Under the pieces are notes generated by a model that had not been told where the DNA came from, did no database searches, and saw only the letters and a list, made by a program, of their open reading frames with translations. Of a stretch of DNA of 64,000 bases, positions 1 through 7,834 are shown one piece after another. Location of the stretch: the NCBI RefSeq assembly GCF_900109555.1, contig NZ_FNZV01000003.1, positions 62,001 through 126,000 on the forward strand. Reading direction: 5' to 3'. The DNA comes from Pacificibacter marinus (GTDB lineage: Bacteria > Pseudomonadota > Alphaproteobacteria > Rhodobacterales > Rhodobacteraceae). A program made the position numbers and the translations under genes. Within the stretch, counting starts at the first letter, position 1. Every line of letters starts with the position of its first letter.

Positions 1-281
1 GAGCCGATAAGCCCCCCAATCAGCAGCACTGAGCCCATGCGCAGATCAACTGTTTTGCGCTTAAAGTGGGCCAGGACCCCCGACACTGATGAGGCGACGA
101 TTTGATTGGCAGACGTGGCCACCGCGACGGCGGGCGGGATGCCGACGAAAAACAACAGAGGCGTGATCAAAAATCCACCACCAACGCCAAACATGCCGGA
201 TAAAATACCCACAAGTCCGCCCAATCCCAAAAGAACAAAGGCGTTCACCGATACCTCGGCGATGGGTAGGAAGATTTGCAT
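1..281 (-). CDS. TauE/SafE family permease, N-terminal part
   Basis: This is the first 93 codons of a membrane protein that runs off the left edge. It begins MQIFLPIAEVSVNAFVLLGL and carries the glycine-rich GLGGLVGILSGMFGVGGGFL stretch in its first membrane segment, followed by the PAVAVATSANQIVASSVSG segment. Both are typical of the TauE/SafE (DUF81) family, whose members move sulfite, sulfoacetate or other organosulfur anions across the inner membrane. The substrate cannot be told from this part. The gene is transcribed away from the window. Confidence 0.85.
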   Translation of the reverse strand, partial: MQIFLPIAEVSVNAFVLLGLGGLVGILSGMFGVGGGFLITPLLFFVGIPPAVAVATSANQIVASSVSGVLAHFKRKTVDLRMGSVLLIGGLIG

Positions 282-360
282 AGACGGGATCTCGCGGTTT
301 TTGTGGCTATGGATGCAATTGTTTCGGGGTCACATCCAAGAGTGTGGCGGGATAAAAGTA

Positions 361-390
361 AAAATGCGACCCCAAAGGCTCGCATTTTTT
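361..390 (-). terminator. Rho-independent terminator, probably bidirectional
   Basis: Nine-base perfect arms (AAAATGCGA and TCGCATTTT) flank a 10-base loop and have T tracts on both sides. It lies 26 bases past the stop of the permease gene ending at 416, so it closes the first transporter operon. Confidence 0.75.
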
Positions 391-415
391 TGATTTGTAC
401 AGATTAGGGCGGTGT

Positions 416-1378
416 TTACCGCTCTTTTACATAGGGTGTGCCGCCTGCGCGTGGCGGAATGGCTTTTCCTATGAAGCCAGCCAAGATGACGACTGTCAAA
501 ATATAGGGCAAGGCTTGCATGAATTGCACTGGTATAACAAAGTCGCCGATTGCGATGGATTGGTATCTGTTGCCAATGGCCTCTAATAGCCCAAACAGCA
601 GGGTTGCTGATAGCGCATACCATGGCCGCCATTTGGCAAAGATAAGCGCTGCCAGCGCGATATAGCCACGCCCCGCTGACATGTCTTTGACAAAACCAGC
701 GGCAAGAGACGCCAGATATGTGCCCGCAAGCCCGCAAAGCACACCTGCAATCACCAGCGCAAGATAGCGCAGTCGCACCACTGATACGCCAGCTGTGTCA
801 ACCGCGCTGGGGTTTTCACCGACGGCACGCAGACGCAATCCAAAACGTGTACGATAGAGCACCCACCATGACACAGGCACCGCCAAAATCGCGATGTATG
901 TGAGCGCTGTGTGACCTGAAATCAATTCGTTATAGGTTGGTCCAAAAACAGGAATTTTCGACCAAGCATCTGAAAATGGTAGGTTCCATTCACCAAAACG
1001 CCCGTTGCCGGACAGGGATGGCGTGCGCCCGCCTAAAGCAAACCAGCTTTGGCCGATCACGACTGTCAGCCCCGCAGCCAAAAAATTCAGCGCCACGCCA
1101 GAGATCAGTTGGTCGCCTTTGAAGGTGATGGACGCAAGGCCATGCAGCATAGAAAACGCCAAAGATGCTGCAACACCTGCCAAAAGCCCAAGCCAGATTG
1201 AGCCCGTTACATAGGCCACTGCGCCCGACATGAACGCTGCAGCCAGAAGTTTCCCTTCGAGACCAATATCGACGATACCGGCACGCTCAGAGAATAGACC
1301 CGCAAGGCAGGTCAGCAACAGCGGTGTGGCAAGGCGCACGGTGCTGTCGAGGATTTGTAGGATGGTCAGGTAGTCCAT
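416..1378 (-). CDS. BMP-type ABC transporter permease, second permease of operon 1
   Basis: This is a 320-residue inner-membrane permease of the BPD_transp_2 family, of the kind that pairs with BMP-family nucleoside binding proteins (YufQ/NupC-like). It begins MDYLTILQILDSTVRLATPLLL and has the family signature ERAGIVDIGLEGKLL near residue 35 and about eight hydrophobic segments. I chose the ATG at 1378 over a GTG at 1384 because GGAGG lies seven bases before the ATG. It overlaps nothing and starts two bases after the stop of the first permease. It should form the membrane channel with that permease. Confidence 0.9.
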   Translation of the reverse strand: MDYLTILQILDSTVRLATPLLLTCLAGLFSERAGIVDIGLEGKLLAAAFMSGAVAYVTGSIWLGLLAGVAASLAFSMLHGLASITFKGDQLISGVALNFLAAGLTVVIGQSWFALGGRTPSLSGNGRFGEWNLPFSDAWSKIPVFGPTYNELISGHTALTYIAILAVPVSWWVLYRTRFGLRLRAVGENPSAVDTAGVSVVRLRYLALVIAGVLCGLAGTYLASLAAGFVKDMSAGRGYIALAALIFAKWRPWYALSATLLFGLLEAIGNRYQSIAIGDFVIPVQFMQALPYILTVVILAGFIGKAIPPRAGGTPYVKER

Positions 1379-1380
1379 GA

Positions 1381-2478
1381 TCACGCCTCCTTTGTCTTGC
1401 GCAGAGCAAGAAACAATTTTTCGAGTGGCGCGCGGACCATATTATCAAGTGCGCCAGTGAACATGATGACAAGACCTTGGATCACCACGATCAATTCGCG
1501 GGGAATGGCTTCCCAAAATGTCAATTCAGCGCCGCCTTGATATAAAAACCCAAACAACAGTGCCGCTAAAACGATGCCAATGGGGTGATTACGCCCCATC
1601 AACGCCACGGCGATGCCGATGAATCCCGCGCCTTCGGGGGCATTGTCGATCAGACGTTCTGCTTCGCCCATCACGTTGTTGATTGCCATCAATCCACACA
1701 GCGCGCCGGAAATCATCATCGCGATGATGGTGATGCGCACAGGGTTGATACCTGCATATTTTGCAGCGGTTTCTGATGCGCCGAATGAGCGAATTTCATA
1801 TCCCAAGCGGGTTTTCCAGATCAGCACCCAAAACCCGAAAGCGGCCAAGAGGGCGATCAAGAATGAAATATTCGCAGGGGCATTTTTGCTGAAATTGATG
1901 CCAAAAGGTGCAAGCATTTCGTGGAACGTGGGCAGATGTGCGCCCGCTGAAAAGCCAGCGCTTTCCGTTGACATCGATCCCGGGACTTTGAGGTAGTTCA
2001 ACAAAATATAGCCCACAAAAGCAGACGCGATAAAGTTGAACATCATTGTTGTGATCACGATGTGCGAGCCACGTTTGGCTTGCAAATAAGCGGGAATAAA
2101 CGCCCATGCAGCACCAAACACCGCGCCGCCGATCATTGCAGCGGGTAGAGCAAGCGCCCAATGTGGCCAGTCAATTGCAAGGCAGACCAAAGCAACGCCA
2201 AGACCGCCAAGCATCACTTGGCCTTCTCCGCCGATGTTGAACAGGCGCGCGTGATAGGCAACCGCTATTGCCAGCCCCGTAAAGATGAAGTTGGTCGTGT
2301 AATACAGCGTATAACCGATCCCATTGGTGGACCCGAACGCGCCTTGGATCATGGTTTGGATCGCAACGACAGGGTCTTTACCGATGGCCCAAATCATCAA
2401 ACCAGAGAAAAAGAACGCCAACAAAATTGAGATCAAAGGAATAAGGACGGCGTCCGCCCATTTTGGCATGGCTTGCAT
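1381..2478 (-). CDS. BMP-type ABC transporter permease, first permease of operon 1
   Basis: This 365-residue permease (YufP/NupB-like) begins MQAMPKWADAVLIPLISILL. It is strongly hydrophobic and carries the family stretch RLFNIGGEGQVMLGGLG near residue 80. The open frame extends upstream, but the extra 39 residues overlap the ATPase gene and look unlike protein. The ATG at 2478 is preceded by GGGGGCG eight bases away and follows the ATPase stop directly. A second ATG at 2469 is possible. It works with the other permease as a heterodimeric channel for nucleosides or related solutes. Confidence 0.9.
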   Translation of the reverse strand: MQAMPKWADAVLIPLISILLAFFFSGLMIWAIGKDPVVAIQTMIQGAFGSTNGIGYTLYYTTNFIFTGLAIAVAYHARLFNIGGEGQVMLGGLGVALVCLAIDWPHWALALPAAMIGGAVFGAAWAFIPAYLQAKRGSHIVITTMMFNFIASAFVGYILLNYLKVPGSMSTESAGFSAGAHLPTFHEMLAPFGINFSKNAPANISFLIALLAAFGFWVLIWKTRLGYEIRSFGASETAAKYAGINPVRITIIAMMISGALCGLMAINNVMGEAERLIDNAPEGAGFIGIAVALMGRNHPIGIVLAALLFGFLYQGGAELTFWEAIPRELIVVIQGLVIMFTGALDNMVRAPLEKLFLALRKTKEA

Positions 2479-2479
2479 G

Positions 2480-4084
2480 TTAAGCGCCCCCAGTTTGTGC
2501 GGCGTCTGCACCGGTGTTGATGCCCGCCATGAGCATACCAAGTTCGCGTTCATCCGTTTCAGATGGCAAACGTTCGCCCATGATATTGCCGTCAAACATT
2601 ACTGCAATGCGATCTGACAACGATAGAATTTCATCCAGCTCAACAGAGACCAGCAAGATCGCTTTGCCTTGATCACGCAGAGCGACGATTTGTTCGTGAA
2701 TAAATTCGATTGCTCCGATGTCGACGCCACGCGTGGGTTGGCCGATCAGCAGTAAGTCAGGGTTGCGTTCGATTTCGCGAGCCAAAACGATTTTTTGCTG
2801 ATTGCCACCAGAGAAACTCTTGGCTTCCAGTTTTTCGTTCAAAGGCCGCGTGTCAAAGCGTTCCATTTTCTCGCGGGCGATTTTTTTGATTTTAGCGTTG
2901 TCCATGATCAAAGCATTTTTTTGATACTCTGGGTCATGGTGATAGCCAAAAATGATATTTTCCCAGGCAGAGAACTCAAGAATCAGACCTTCGTCGTGAC
3001 GATCTTCTGGCACGTGGGCGATGCCGCGCGCGCGCCGTGATTGCCCGTCAGAGGCGCTGCCTGTGAGATCAAGCTCTTCGCCCTTAAGGCGGATGGTGCC
3101 TGTGCCGTTTTGGTAACCGCCTAGCACCTCTAAAAGCTCGGTTTGTCCATTGCCAGCCACACCAGCGATGCCCAGAATTTCACCTGCGCGCACATGTAAG
3201 TCGATGCCTTTGACGCGTGTGACGCCATGGCTGTCGACGACGGTCAGGTTTTCGACTTCTAAAACCGGTGCGCCGGGGGTTGCAGGGGCTTTGTTCACTT
3301 CCAAAAGAACTTTGCGACCGACCATCAATTCGGCCAATTCTTCGGGCGAAGTCTCGGCGGTTTTTACCGTGTCGGTCATCTCGCCGCGCCGCATTACGGA
3401 CACGGAATCGGTGACGTCCATGATTTCGCGCAGTTTATGGGTGATCAAAATGATGGTTTTGCCTTGTTCCTTGAGACCTTGCAAAATGCGGAACAGATGG
3501 TCCGCTTCTGCTGGCGTCAAAACGCCTGTGGGTTCATCAAGGATCAAAATATCAGCTTGGCGATACAGTGCTTTAAGGATCTCAACCCGTTGTTGATGCC
3601 CAACAGAGAGATCTTCGATTAAAGCATCAGGATCGACAGACAGTTCGTATTCATCTGACAATTTCTTGAGCAGTTTGCGGGCTTTCGCCAGTGATGGTCT
3701 AAGCAGCCTGCCGTCTTCAGCGCCCAAAACGACGTTTTCTAAAACGGTGAAGTTTTCAATCAGTTTGAAGTGTTGAAACACCATGCCGATGCCTGCAGAA
3801 ATCGCGGCTTGGCTGTCGGTGATGTGCACTTCTTTGCCGTTGATCAAAATGGTGCCACTGTCGGCTTTGTAAAAGCCATACAAGATCGACATCAAAGTCG
3901 ATTTGCCCGCGCCGTTCTCTCCGATGATACCGTGAATGGACCCTTTGTGCACAGATATATTGATATCTTTATTTGCTTGGACAGGGCCGAATGCTTTGGA
4001 AATGCCGCGCAGTTCAATCGCCAGCGGTTCTGATGCGGGAGGGGCGGCAGGTGTCTGCCGCCCCTGTGAGGTTGTTGAAACCAT
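2480..4084 (-). CDS. BMP-type ABC transporter ATP-binding protein, operon 1
   Basis: This 534-residue protein holds two fused nucleotide-binding domains, as in the sugar and nucleoside importers of the RbsA/YufO type. The first domain is complete, with Walker A GENGAGKST at residues 55-63 and an LDEPT Walker B. The second has the signature FSGGNQQ, but its P-loop is GVAGNGQTE, without the usual lysine, and its Walker B reads IGQPT. This asymmetry is usual in the family, so one half probably carries most of the hydrolysis. The gene lies between the binding-protein gene (12-base gap) and the first permease. It powers import at the inner membrane. Confidence 0.93.
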   Translation of the reverse strand: MVSTTSQGRQTPAAPPASEPLAIELRGISKAFGPVQANKDINISVHKGSIHGIIGENGAGKSTLMSILYGFYKADSGTILINGKEVHITDSQAAISAGIGMVFQHFKLIENFTVLENVVLGAEDGRLLRPSLAKARKLLKKLSDEYELSVDPDALIEDLSVGHQQRVEILKALYRQADILILDEPTGVLTPAEADHLFRILQGLKEQGKTIILITHKLREIMDVTDSVSVMRRGEMTDTVKTAETSPEELAELMVGRKVLLEVNKAPATPGAPVLEVENLTVVDSHGVTRVKGIDLHVRAGEILGIAGVAGNGQTELLEVLGGYQNGTGTIRLKGEELDLTGSASDGQSRRARGIAHVPEDRHDEGLILEFSAWENIIFGYHHDPEYQKNALIMDNAKIKKIAREKMERFDTRPLNEKLEAKSFSGGNQQKIVLAREIERNPDLLLIGQPTRGVDIGAIEFIHEQIVALRDQGKAILLVSVELDEILSLSDRIAVMFDGNIMGERLPSETDERELGMLMAGINTGADAAQTGGA

Positions 4085-4095
4085 TCTATCCAGCC

Positions 4096-5085
4096 TTAGT
4101 ACGCTGGGCAGGATTCGTCGGACATGTAATCGTGTACAACGACTTCGCCCGAGATGATTTTTGCTTCTGCATCAGCCAAAGCCGCTTTCATTTCCTCAGT
4201 GATGAGGGACGCGTTGTTTTCATCCATCGCAGCAGACACACCAGCGTTAGACAAGTCCATGACGTTGATGCCGGATTCAAGCTCTGTGCCTTGTGTGAAC
4301 GCATCAAAAACAGCGTTGTCCACACGTTTGACCATTGAGGTCAAAACTGTGCCTGGCTGTAGGTAGTTTTGGTTGCTGTCCACACCGATGGCGAGCATGC
4401 CTTCGTCTTTTGCAGTTTGAAGCACACCAAGACCTGTACCGCCTGCTGCTGCAAAGACAACTTCAGAGCCTGCAGATTTTTGCGCGCGTGTAAGTTCGCC
4501 GCCTTTTACCGGATCGTTCCAAGCCGCAGGTGTGGTGCCTGTCATGTTGACGATTACTTTGCCTTCGGGTTTCACAGATTTAAAGCCTTGGGCATAACCA
4601 CAGGCAAACTTTGAAATCAGTGGAATATCCATACCGCCAACGAAAGACACAGTATCGCCTTTGGCTGCATAAGCTGCCGCGACGCCAACAAGGTATGATC
4701 CTTCGTGCTCAGAGAACACAACAGAGCGCACGTTTGGTGCGTCAACGACCATATCGATGATGGCGAATTTGGTGTCTGGGTAGTCAGCTGCAACAGTTTC
4801 GAGTGCTGTCGCGAAAGAGAAGCCAGCCATCACAACGGGGTTGTACCCGCTTTCGGCAAAGCGGCGCAGGGCTTGTTCGCGCTGTGCGTCAGATGTCAGT
4901 TCAACATCGCGGTATGATCCGCCAGTTTCTTTTGCCCAACGTTCTGCGCCCTCGTAAGCGGATTCGTTGAATGATTTGTCGAACTTGCCGCCAAGATCAA
5001 AAATGATCGCAGGGTCAGCTGTCACGGCACCTGCCGTGAGTGCCAAAGTGGCAGCAGCGCCAAGAAAAGATTTCATCAGGGTCAT
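4096..5085 (-). CDS. BMP family substrate-binding lipoprotein/periplasmic protein, operon 1
   Basis: This 329-residue member of the Bmp/PnrA/Med family binds nucleosides or related compounds in the periplasm. It has a signal peptide (about residues 1-23, ending near VTA-DP) without a clear lipobox. The mature N-terminus IIFDLGGKFDKSFNESAYEGA matches the family's D-x-G-x-x-D-x-SFN motif. It is the first gene of a four-gene operon (binding protein, ATPase, two permeases). The ATG has GGGAGA upstream. A promoter-like element and a palindromic leader lie before it. It belongs to a different subfamily from the binding protein at 34724-35791, so the two transporters probably differ in substrate. 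Confidence 0.92.
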   Translation of the reverse strand: MTLMKSFLGAAATLALTAGAVTADPAIIFDLGGKFDKSFNESAYEGAERWAKETGGSYRDVELTSDAQREQALRRFAESGYNPVVMAGFSFATALETVAADYPDTKFAIIDMVVDAPNVRSVVFSEHEGSYLVGVAAAYAAKGDTVSFVGGMDIPLISKFACGYAQGFKSVKPEGKVIVNMTGTTPAAWNDPVKGGELTRAQKSAGSEVVFAAAGGTGLGVLQTAKDEGMLAIGVDSNQNYLQPGTVLTSMVKRVDNAVFDAFTQGTELESGINVMDLSNAGVSAAMDENNASLITEEMKAALADAEAKIISGEVVVHDYMSDESCPAY

Positions 5086-5123
5086 GGTCGTCTCCCATAG
5101 TGTTTATATTGGGACTTGCATCT

Positions 5124-5156
5124 GCGGCATGTCCATAATCGATTAAGACATGCCGC
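5124..5156 (-). promoter_or_regulatory. Nested palindrome in the leader of the first BMP operon
   Basis: Perfect 10-base arms GCGGCATGTC (5124-5133) and GACATGCCGC (5147-5156) flank a 13-base centre. That centre itself contains the palindrome TAATCGATTA (5136-5145). It lies 38 bases before the start codon and downstream of the promoter-like element, so it would be in the RNA leader as a stable hairpin. It could also be a DNA operator. No known riboswitch consensus was recognised. Confidence 0.55.
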
Positions 5157-5202
5157 TGGGACATATCCACAAAGGCGATAGATCGCGTTTGCTCACTGTT
5201 GA

Positions 5203-5231
5203 ATTAGGGAGGTTTGGACGGGGAGGGTCAA
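5203..5231 (-). promoter_or_regulatory. Putative sigma-70 promoter of the first BMP operon
   Basis: On the minus strand TTGACC (5231-5226) and CCTAAT (5208-5203) are separated by 17 bases. This gives a predicted start near 5196 and a leader of about 110 bases before the binding-protein gene. Confidence 0.45.
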
Positions 5232-5298
5232 CAAGAATTTTACCATTTGGTCCTTGTTCTGTCTATGTTTGCCAAAACATTAAGATGTTGACGTAAAG

Positions 5299-5727
5299 TT
5301 ACGCCCACAACAAAGGCTTGGATAGAACCAGCGCATCAATTTTTGTACCATCAGATGCGCTGTAATACCCGCGACGTTTGCCAGATTCGCTATAGCCGTG
5401 TGACAGGTACAGATGTATCGCGGCTGCGTTGTTTGCAGCAACTTCCAAAAATGAAACCTCTGCATGGCGTGCGATGGATTCCGTTTCATAGGCTTGCAAA
5501 GCCGCGCGTCCCAATCCGCGCCCTTGGGCTGCGGGACCTACGGCAAGTGTTAAAAGTTCGGCTTCGCCAACAACAACGCGTCCCATTGCAAGTGAAGGTC
5601 CCGCGCCGCAGATCACAAACACGTCGCTCATAGACAAAAGCCCCGCGAACTCGGTCTCGGACCAAGGGCGGGGCATTGTAAAGCAGGCTTTGTGCAACGC
5701 TGCGCAGGCTGCGTTCGAAAGCGTCAC
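5299..5727 (-). CDS. rimI: Ribosomal protein S18-alanine N-acetyltransferase (RimI-like)
   Basis: This 142-residue GNAT acetyltransferase would acetylate the N-terminal alanine of ribosomal protein S18 using acetyl-CoA. The acetyl-CoA loop is seen as VGPAAQGRGLGRAAL near residues 63-77 (Q/R-x-x-G-x-G/A motif). The later EVAANNAAAIHLYLSHGYSESGKRRGYY matches the RimI C-terminal pattern. The start is a GTG three bases after the nfu stop, so translation is probably coupled. In relatives, as I recall, tsaB sits between nfu and rimI; here it is absent. Another small-molecule or protein N-acetyltransferase role remains possible. Confidence 0.82.
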   Translation of the reverse strand: MTLSNAACAALHKACFTMPRPWSETEFAGLLSMSDVFVICGAGPSLAMGRVVVGEAELLTLAVGPAAQGRGLGRAALQAYETESIARHAEVSFLEVAANNAAAIHLYLSHGYSESGKRRGYYSASDGTKIDALVLSKPLLWA

Positions 5728-5730
5728 GAA

Positions 5731-6294
5731 TTAGGCCGCGACGGGGCGAACTTCTAGCACTTCTGGGATGTAATGGCGCAATAGATTTTCGATGCCCATT
5801 TTCAACGTCAACGTTGATGATGGACAGCCGGCACAAGCACCTTGCATGTGTAAGAAAACAACGCCTTTTTCGAACCCATGGAACGTGATGTCCCCGCCAT
5901 CTTGCGCCACAGCTGGGCGCACGCGGGTGTCCAAAAGTTCTTTGATTTGATCTACGATATCGCTGTCAGGACCATCATGTGCGGCGTGACCTGCAGGTGA
6001 TCCGCTTTCGCCTTCCATCACTGGGTCGCCAGATTGGAAATGTTCCATAATGGCGCCAAGCAAGGCGGGTTTGATGTGATCCCAATCAATCGCGTCATCT
6101 TTGGTGACTGTGACAAAATCATTGCCGAAGAACACACCGCTGACATTTCCGACAGCGAAGATGCGTTTCGCAAGTGGCGAAGATATCGCGGCTTCGGCGG
6201 TTGTGAAATCAGCTGTACCTGCGTCCAAAACTGTTTGGCCGGGCAAGAATTTCAAGGTCGCGGGGTTTGGTGTGGATTCGGTTTGAATGAACAT
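5731..6294 (-). CDS. Nfu/NifU-like iron-sulfur cluster scaffold protein
   Basis: This 187-residue protein has the two Nfu domains in order. An N-terminal Nfu_N domain (MFIQTESTPNPATLKFLPG onward, about residues 1-87) is followed by a C-terminal NifU domain with the cluster-binding CAGC motif (C154, C157). The protein carries 4Fe-4S clusters to target enzymes in the cytoplasm. It begins the nfu-rimI unit. Its promoter region contains a perfect 17-base palindrome resembling the Irr (iron response regulator) site, which suggests iron-dependent control. Confidence 0.93.
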   Translation of the reverse strand: MFIQTESTPNPATLKFLPGQTVLDAGTADFTTAEAAISSPLAKRIFAVGNVSGVFFGNDFVTVTKDDAIDWDHIKPALLGAIMEHFQSGDPVMEGESGSPAGHAAHDGPDSDIVDQIKELLDTRVRPAVAQDGGDITFHGFEKGVVFLHMQGACAGCPSSTLTLKMGIENLLRHYIPEVLEVRPVAA

Positions 6295-6321
6295 GTTCAG
6301 CTTTCCTTACTGCGCCAGTCA

Positions 6322-6369
6322 TATATGGGCCTTTCGCATGGAAAAGTCAATATTTAGAACTATTCTAAA
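6322..6369 (-). promoter_or_regulatory. nfu promoter with Irr-like (ICE box) palindrome
   Basis: The palindrome TTTAGAACTATTCTAAA occupies 6353-6369, with perfect 7-base arms around CTA. Two bases further toward nfu lies TTGACT (6350-6345, minus strand), followed after 17 bases by CATATA (6327-6322) or after 19 by TATATG. From memory, Irr of alphaproteobacteria binds TTTAGAA-N3-TTCTAAA. Its position just upstream of the -35 would suit activation or steric control of nfu. Confidence 0.65.
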
Positions 6370-6459
6370 GTGTAGCGTTTGCGATATAGCTTTGACCTTT
6401 GCCAAAGGCGCATTTTACCCGCAGCAACAGACCGTGACGCAAATCAATAGTGATACGGC

Positions 6460-6915
6460 TTAAGTGACGGACTCAAGGCGATCTTTGGACATCTCGCCAG
6501 GCACCAATGTCATGGGGATCGGCAAAAAACCTGCTTGTTTCATCATGGCGGTGACCAGCGGCCCGGGGCCATTTTTTTCTGTGCCCGCACCCAAGACCAA
6601 AACGCCGATGGTTGGGTCTTCTTTGATTTGCGACAAGATTTCGTTCACTGGCTCGCCTTCGCGAATAACAAGTTCAGGATCAATCCCTTGGCGGTCGCGC
6701 ATCCATTTGGCAAAGACTTCAAAGTGAACGATAATGCGCTCGCGCGCCTCTTCACGCATGATGTCTGCAACGCCAATCCAATGATTGAACTCATCGGGTG
6801 GAATTACCGATAAAATCTGTACGCCACCCTCCGTTTTTGCGGCACGCATCGCGGCAAACCGCATGGCGTTTAGGCATTCACGGCTGTCATCTAAAACCAC
6901 AAGAAACTTGCGCAT
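6460..6915 (-). CDS. Universal stress protein family protein
   Basis: This is a 151-residue single-domain UspA-fold protein. It begins MRKFLVVLDDSRECLNAMRFAA, the usual first strand and helix. The C-terminal half has VLVLGAGTEKNGPGPLVTAM, in the position of the ATP-binding G-x2-G-x9-G motif, though the spacing is not canonical. The open frame could extend 81 codons upstream, but that part covers a structured RNA candidate and a terminator. The ATG at 6915 has GGGAG six bases away. The role is unspecific stress adaptation in the cytoplasm; a regulator of a partner protein cannot be excluded. Confidence 0.85.
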   Translation of the reverse strand: MRKFLVVLDDSRECLNAMRFAAMRAAKTEGGVQILSVIPPDEFNHWIGVADIMREEARERIIVHFEVFAKWMRDRQGIDPELVIREGEPVNEILSQIKEDPTIGVLVLGAGTEKNGPGPLVTAMMKQAGFLPIPMTLVPGEMSKDRLESVT

Positions 6916-6997
6916 GCTCACTCCCTTAAGCTGCTCAATCTTACAGCTCTTTGTACAATGATGGCCGAGCGCGCAGGTTTGCGCAAGCGTATCTATG

Positions 6998-7124
6998 CAA
7001 AAGAACACCCCCGACGCGTGGTCGAGGGTGTTAATGGGACCAGCGATAGCGGCCATCGGAAGGGGACAGTCCGAATGGATGCGTGCCGCAAGGGGGCTTG
7101 GCGTGACACTGCACAACCGCTGAT
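6998..7124 (-). ncRNA. Candidate small RNA of about 127 nt with its own promoter and terminator
   Basis: On the minus strand a promoter-like pair TTGAAT (7158-7153) and TAATCT (7136-7131), 16 bases apart, predicts a start at about 7124. From that base the sequence folds as a closed unit: an outer 7-bp stem (7118-7124 with 7039-7045), a small GTG/CAC hairpin, and a long hairpin (7049-7089) with GCGGC/GCCGC and CGGA/TCCG stems. It ends in a strong terminator hairpin (7004-7032) and TTTT. Two single-stranded C-rich stretches (GCCCCCTT and TGTCCCCTTCC) could pair with SD sequences. No RNA family was recognised. Confidence 0.5.
7004..7032 (-). terminator. Rho-independent terminator of the small RNA candidate
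   Basis: The arms AACACCC and GGGTGTT, extended by the inner CGAC/GTCG pairing, form a long stem. On the minus strand it is followed by CTTTTGC. It stands between the VOC gene and the universal stress protein gene. Confidence 0.75.
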
Positions 7125-7170
7125 ACGCTAAGATTAATGTACCGCGTACGGGATTCAATTTTATGACAGT

Positions 7171-7674
7171 TTATGCGTCCAGCTCTGCCATCACGCCTTT
7201 TAAATCGAAGGGCTTATTGTACATGACGATCTTGCCGTTCGCATCTGTGGGCCAGTCAGCTTTGGGGCGATCAACATATAACTCGACCCCGTTTCCATCT
7301 GGATCATCCAAATAGATCGCCTCGGACACTCCGTGATCTGCGGCACCGGTAAACGACAGACCCGCGTCAGTGACGCGTTTGATCACAAGCGCTAAATCTT
7401 TGCGTGTGGGGAACAAAAATGCGGTGTGATAAAGCCCCGTTGCGAATTTTGGGGCAGGGCCCGCGCCAGCACTTTCCCAAGTGTTTAATCCGATATGGTG
7501 GTGATAGCCGCCAGCACCCAAAAATGCGGCGTCATTGCCCATACGCACTTGTAGTTCGAATCCAAGGATGCCGCTGTAAAACGCGATGGCTTGGTCTAGG
7601 TTGGAAACTTTTAAATGCACGTGGCCGATACGACTGTCGGGATGTGCTGCGTTTGATGTGATGTCTTGTGTCAT
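7171..7674 (-). CDS. VOC family protein (glyoxalase / extradiol dioxygenase-like)
   Basis: This 167-residue vicinal-oxygen-chelate protein starts MTQDITSNAAHPDSRIGHV, chosen because GGAG lies seven bases before the ATG at 7674. It shows a betaalphabetabetabeta unit beginning GHVHLKVSNLDQAIAFYSGI. Probable metal ligands are the His in GHVHLKV, the His in LYHTAFLF and the Glu in DDPDGNGVELYVDRP. It resembles catechol-2,3-dioxygenase-like members (CatE/BphC type). The substrate is unknown, and no aromatic-degradation genes are next to it. Confidence 0.82.
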   Translation of the reverse strand: MTQDITSNAAHPDSRIGHVHLKVSNLDQAIAFYSGILGFELQVRMGNDAAFLGAGGYHHHIGLNTWESAGAGPAPKFATGLYHTAFLFPTRKDLALVIKRVTDAGLSFTGAADHGVSEAIYLDDPDGNGVELYVDRPKADWPTDANGKIVMYNKPFDLKGVMAELDA

Positions 7675-7784
7675 TGGATGTCTCCTTTGACGCCACATTA
7701 CTATTTTCGCAATTTTGCACAATTATACATTTTTGCTCACGAATGGTTCTTAAGCGAACACCCGTTTAGGTCCCTAAAATGTGA

Positions 7785-7810
7785 AAAGGGCGCCCGATGA
7801 GGCGCCCTTT
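7785..7810 (-). terminator. Rho-independent terminator downstream of trpS
   Basis: The stem AAAGGGCGCC/GGCGCCCTTT has a short loop and lies 25 bases beyond the trpS stop, with a short T run on the minus strand. Confidence 0.75.
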
Positions 7811-7834
7811 GATGTTCTAAATGGTATCCGCATC

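Noticed and set aside
2480-4084. Second nucleotide-binding half with a damaged P-loop as a sign of decay (also at 38082-39617)
   Set aside because: Both transporters show the same asymmetry (GNGQ and QPT), which is usual for this ATPase family.
5086-5298. Purine riboswitch in front of the first BMP operon
   Set aside because: The conserved junction and loop sequences of the known guanine/adenine class were not found; only a palindrome is visible.
6916-7158. An 81-codon N-terminal extension of the universal stress protein frame
   Set aside because: It would translate through a terminator and a structured RNA; the ATG at 6915 has a good SD and fits the family start.
7033-7170. tRNA or 4.5S RNA gene
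   Set aside because: No GGTTCGA T-loop, no cloverleaf, and no GGAA-loop SRP core; the region is left as an unclassified small RNA candidate.
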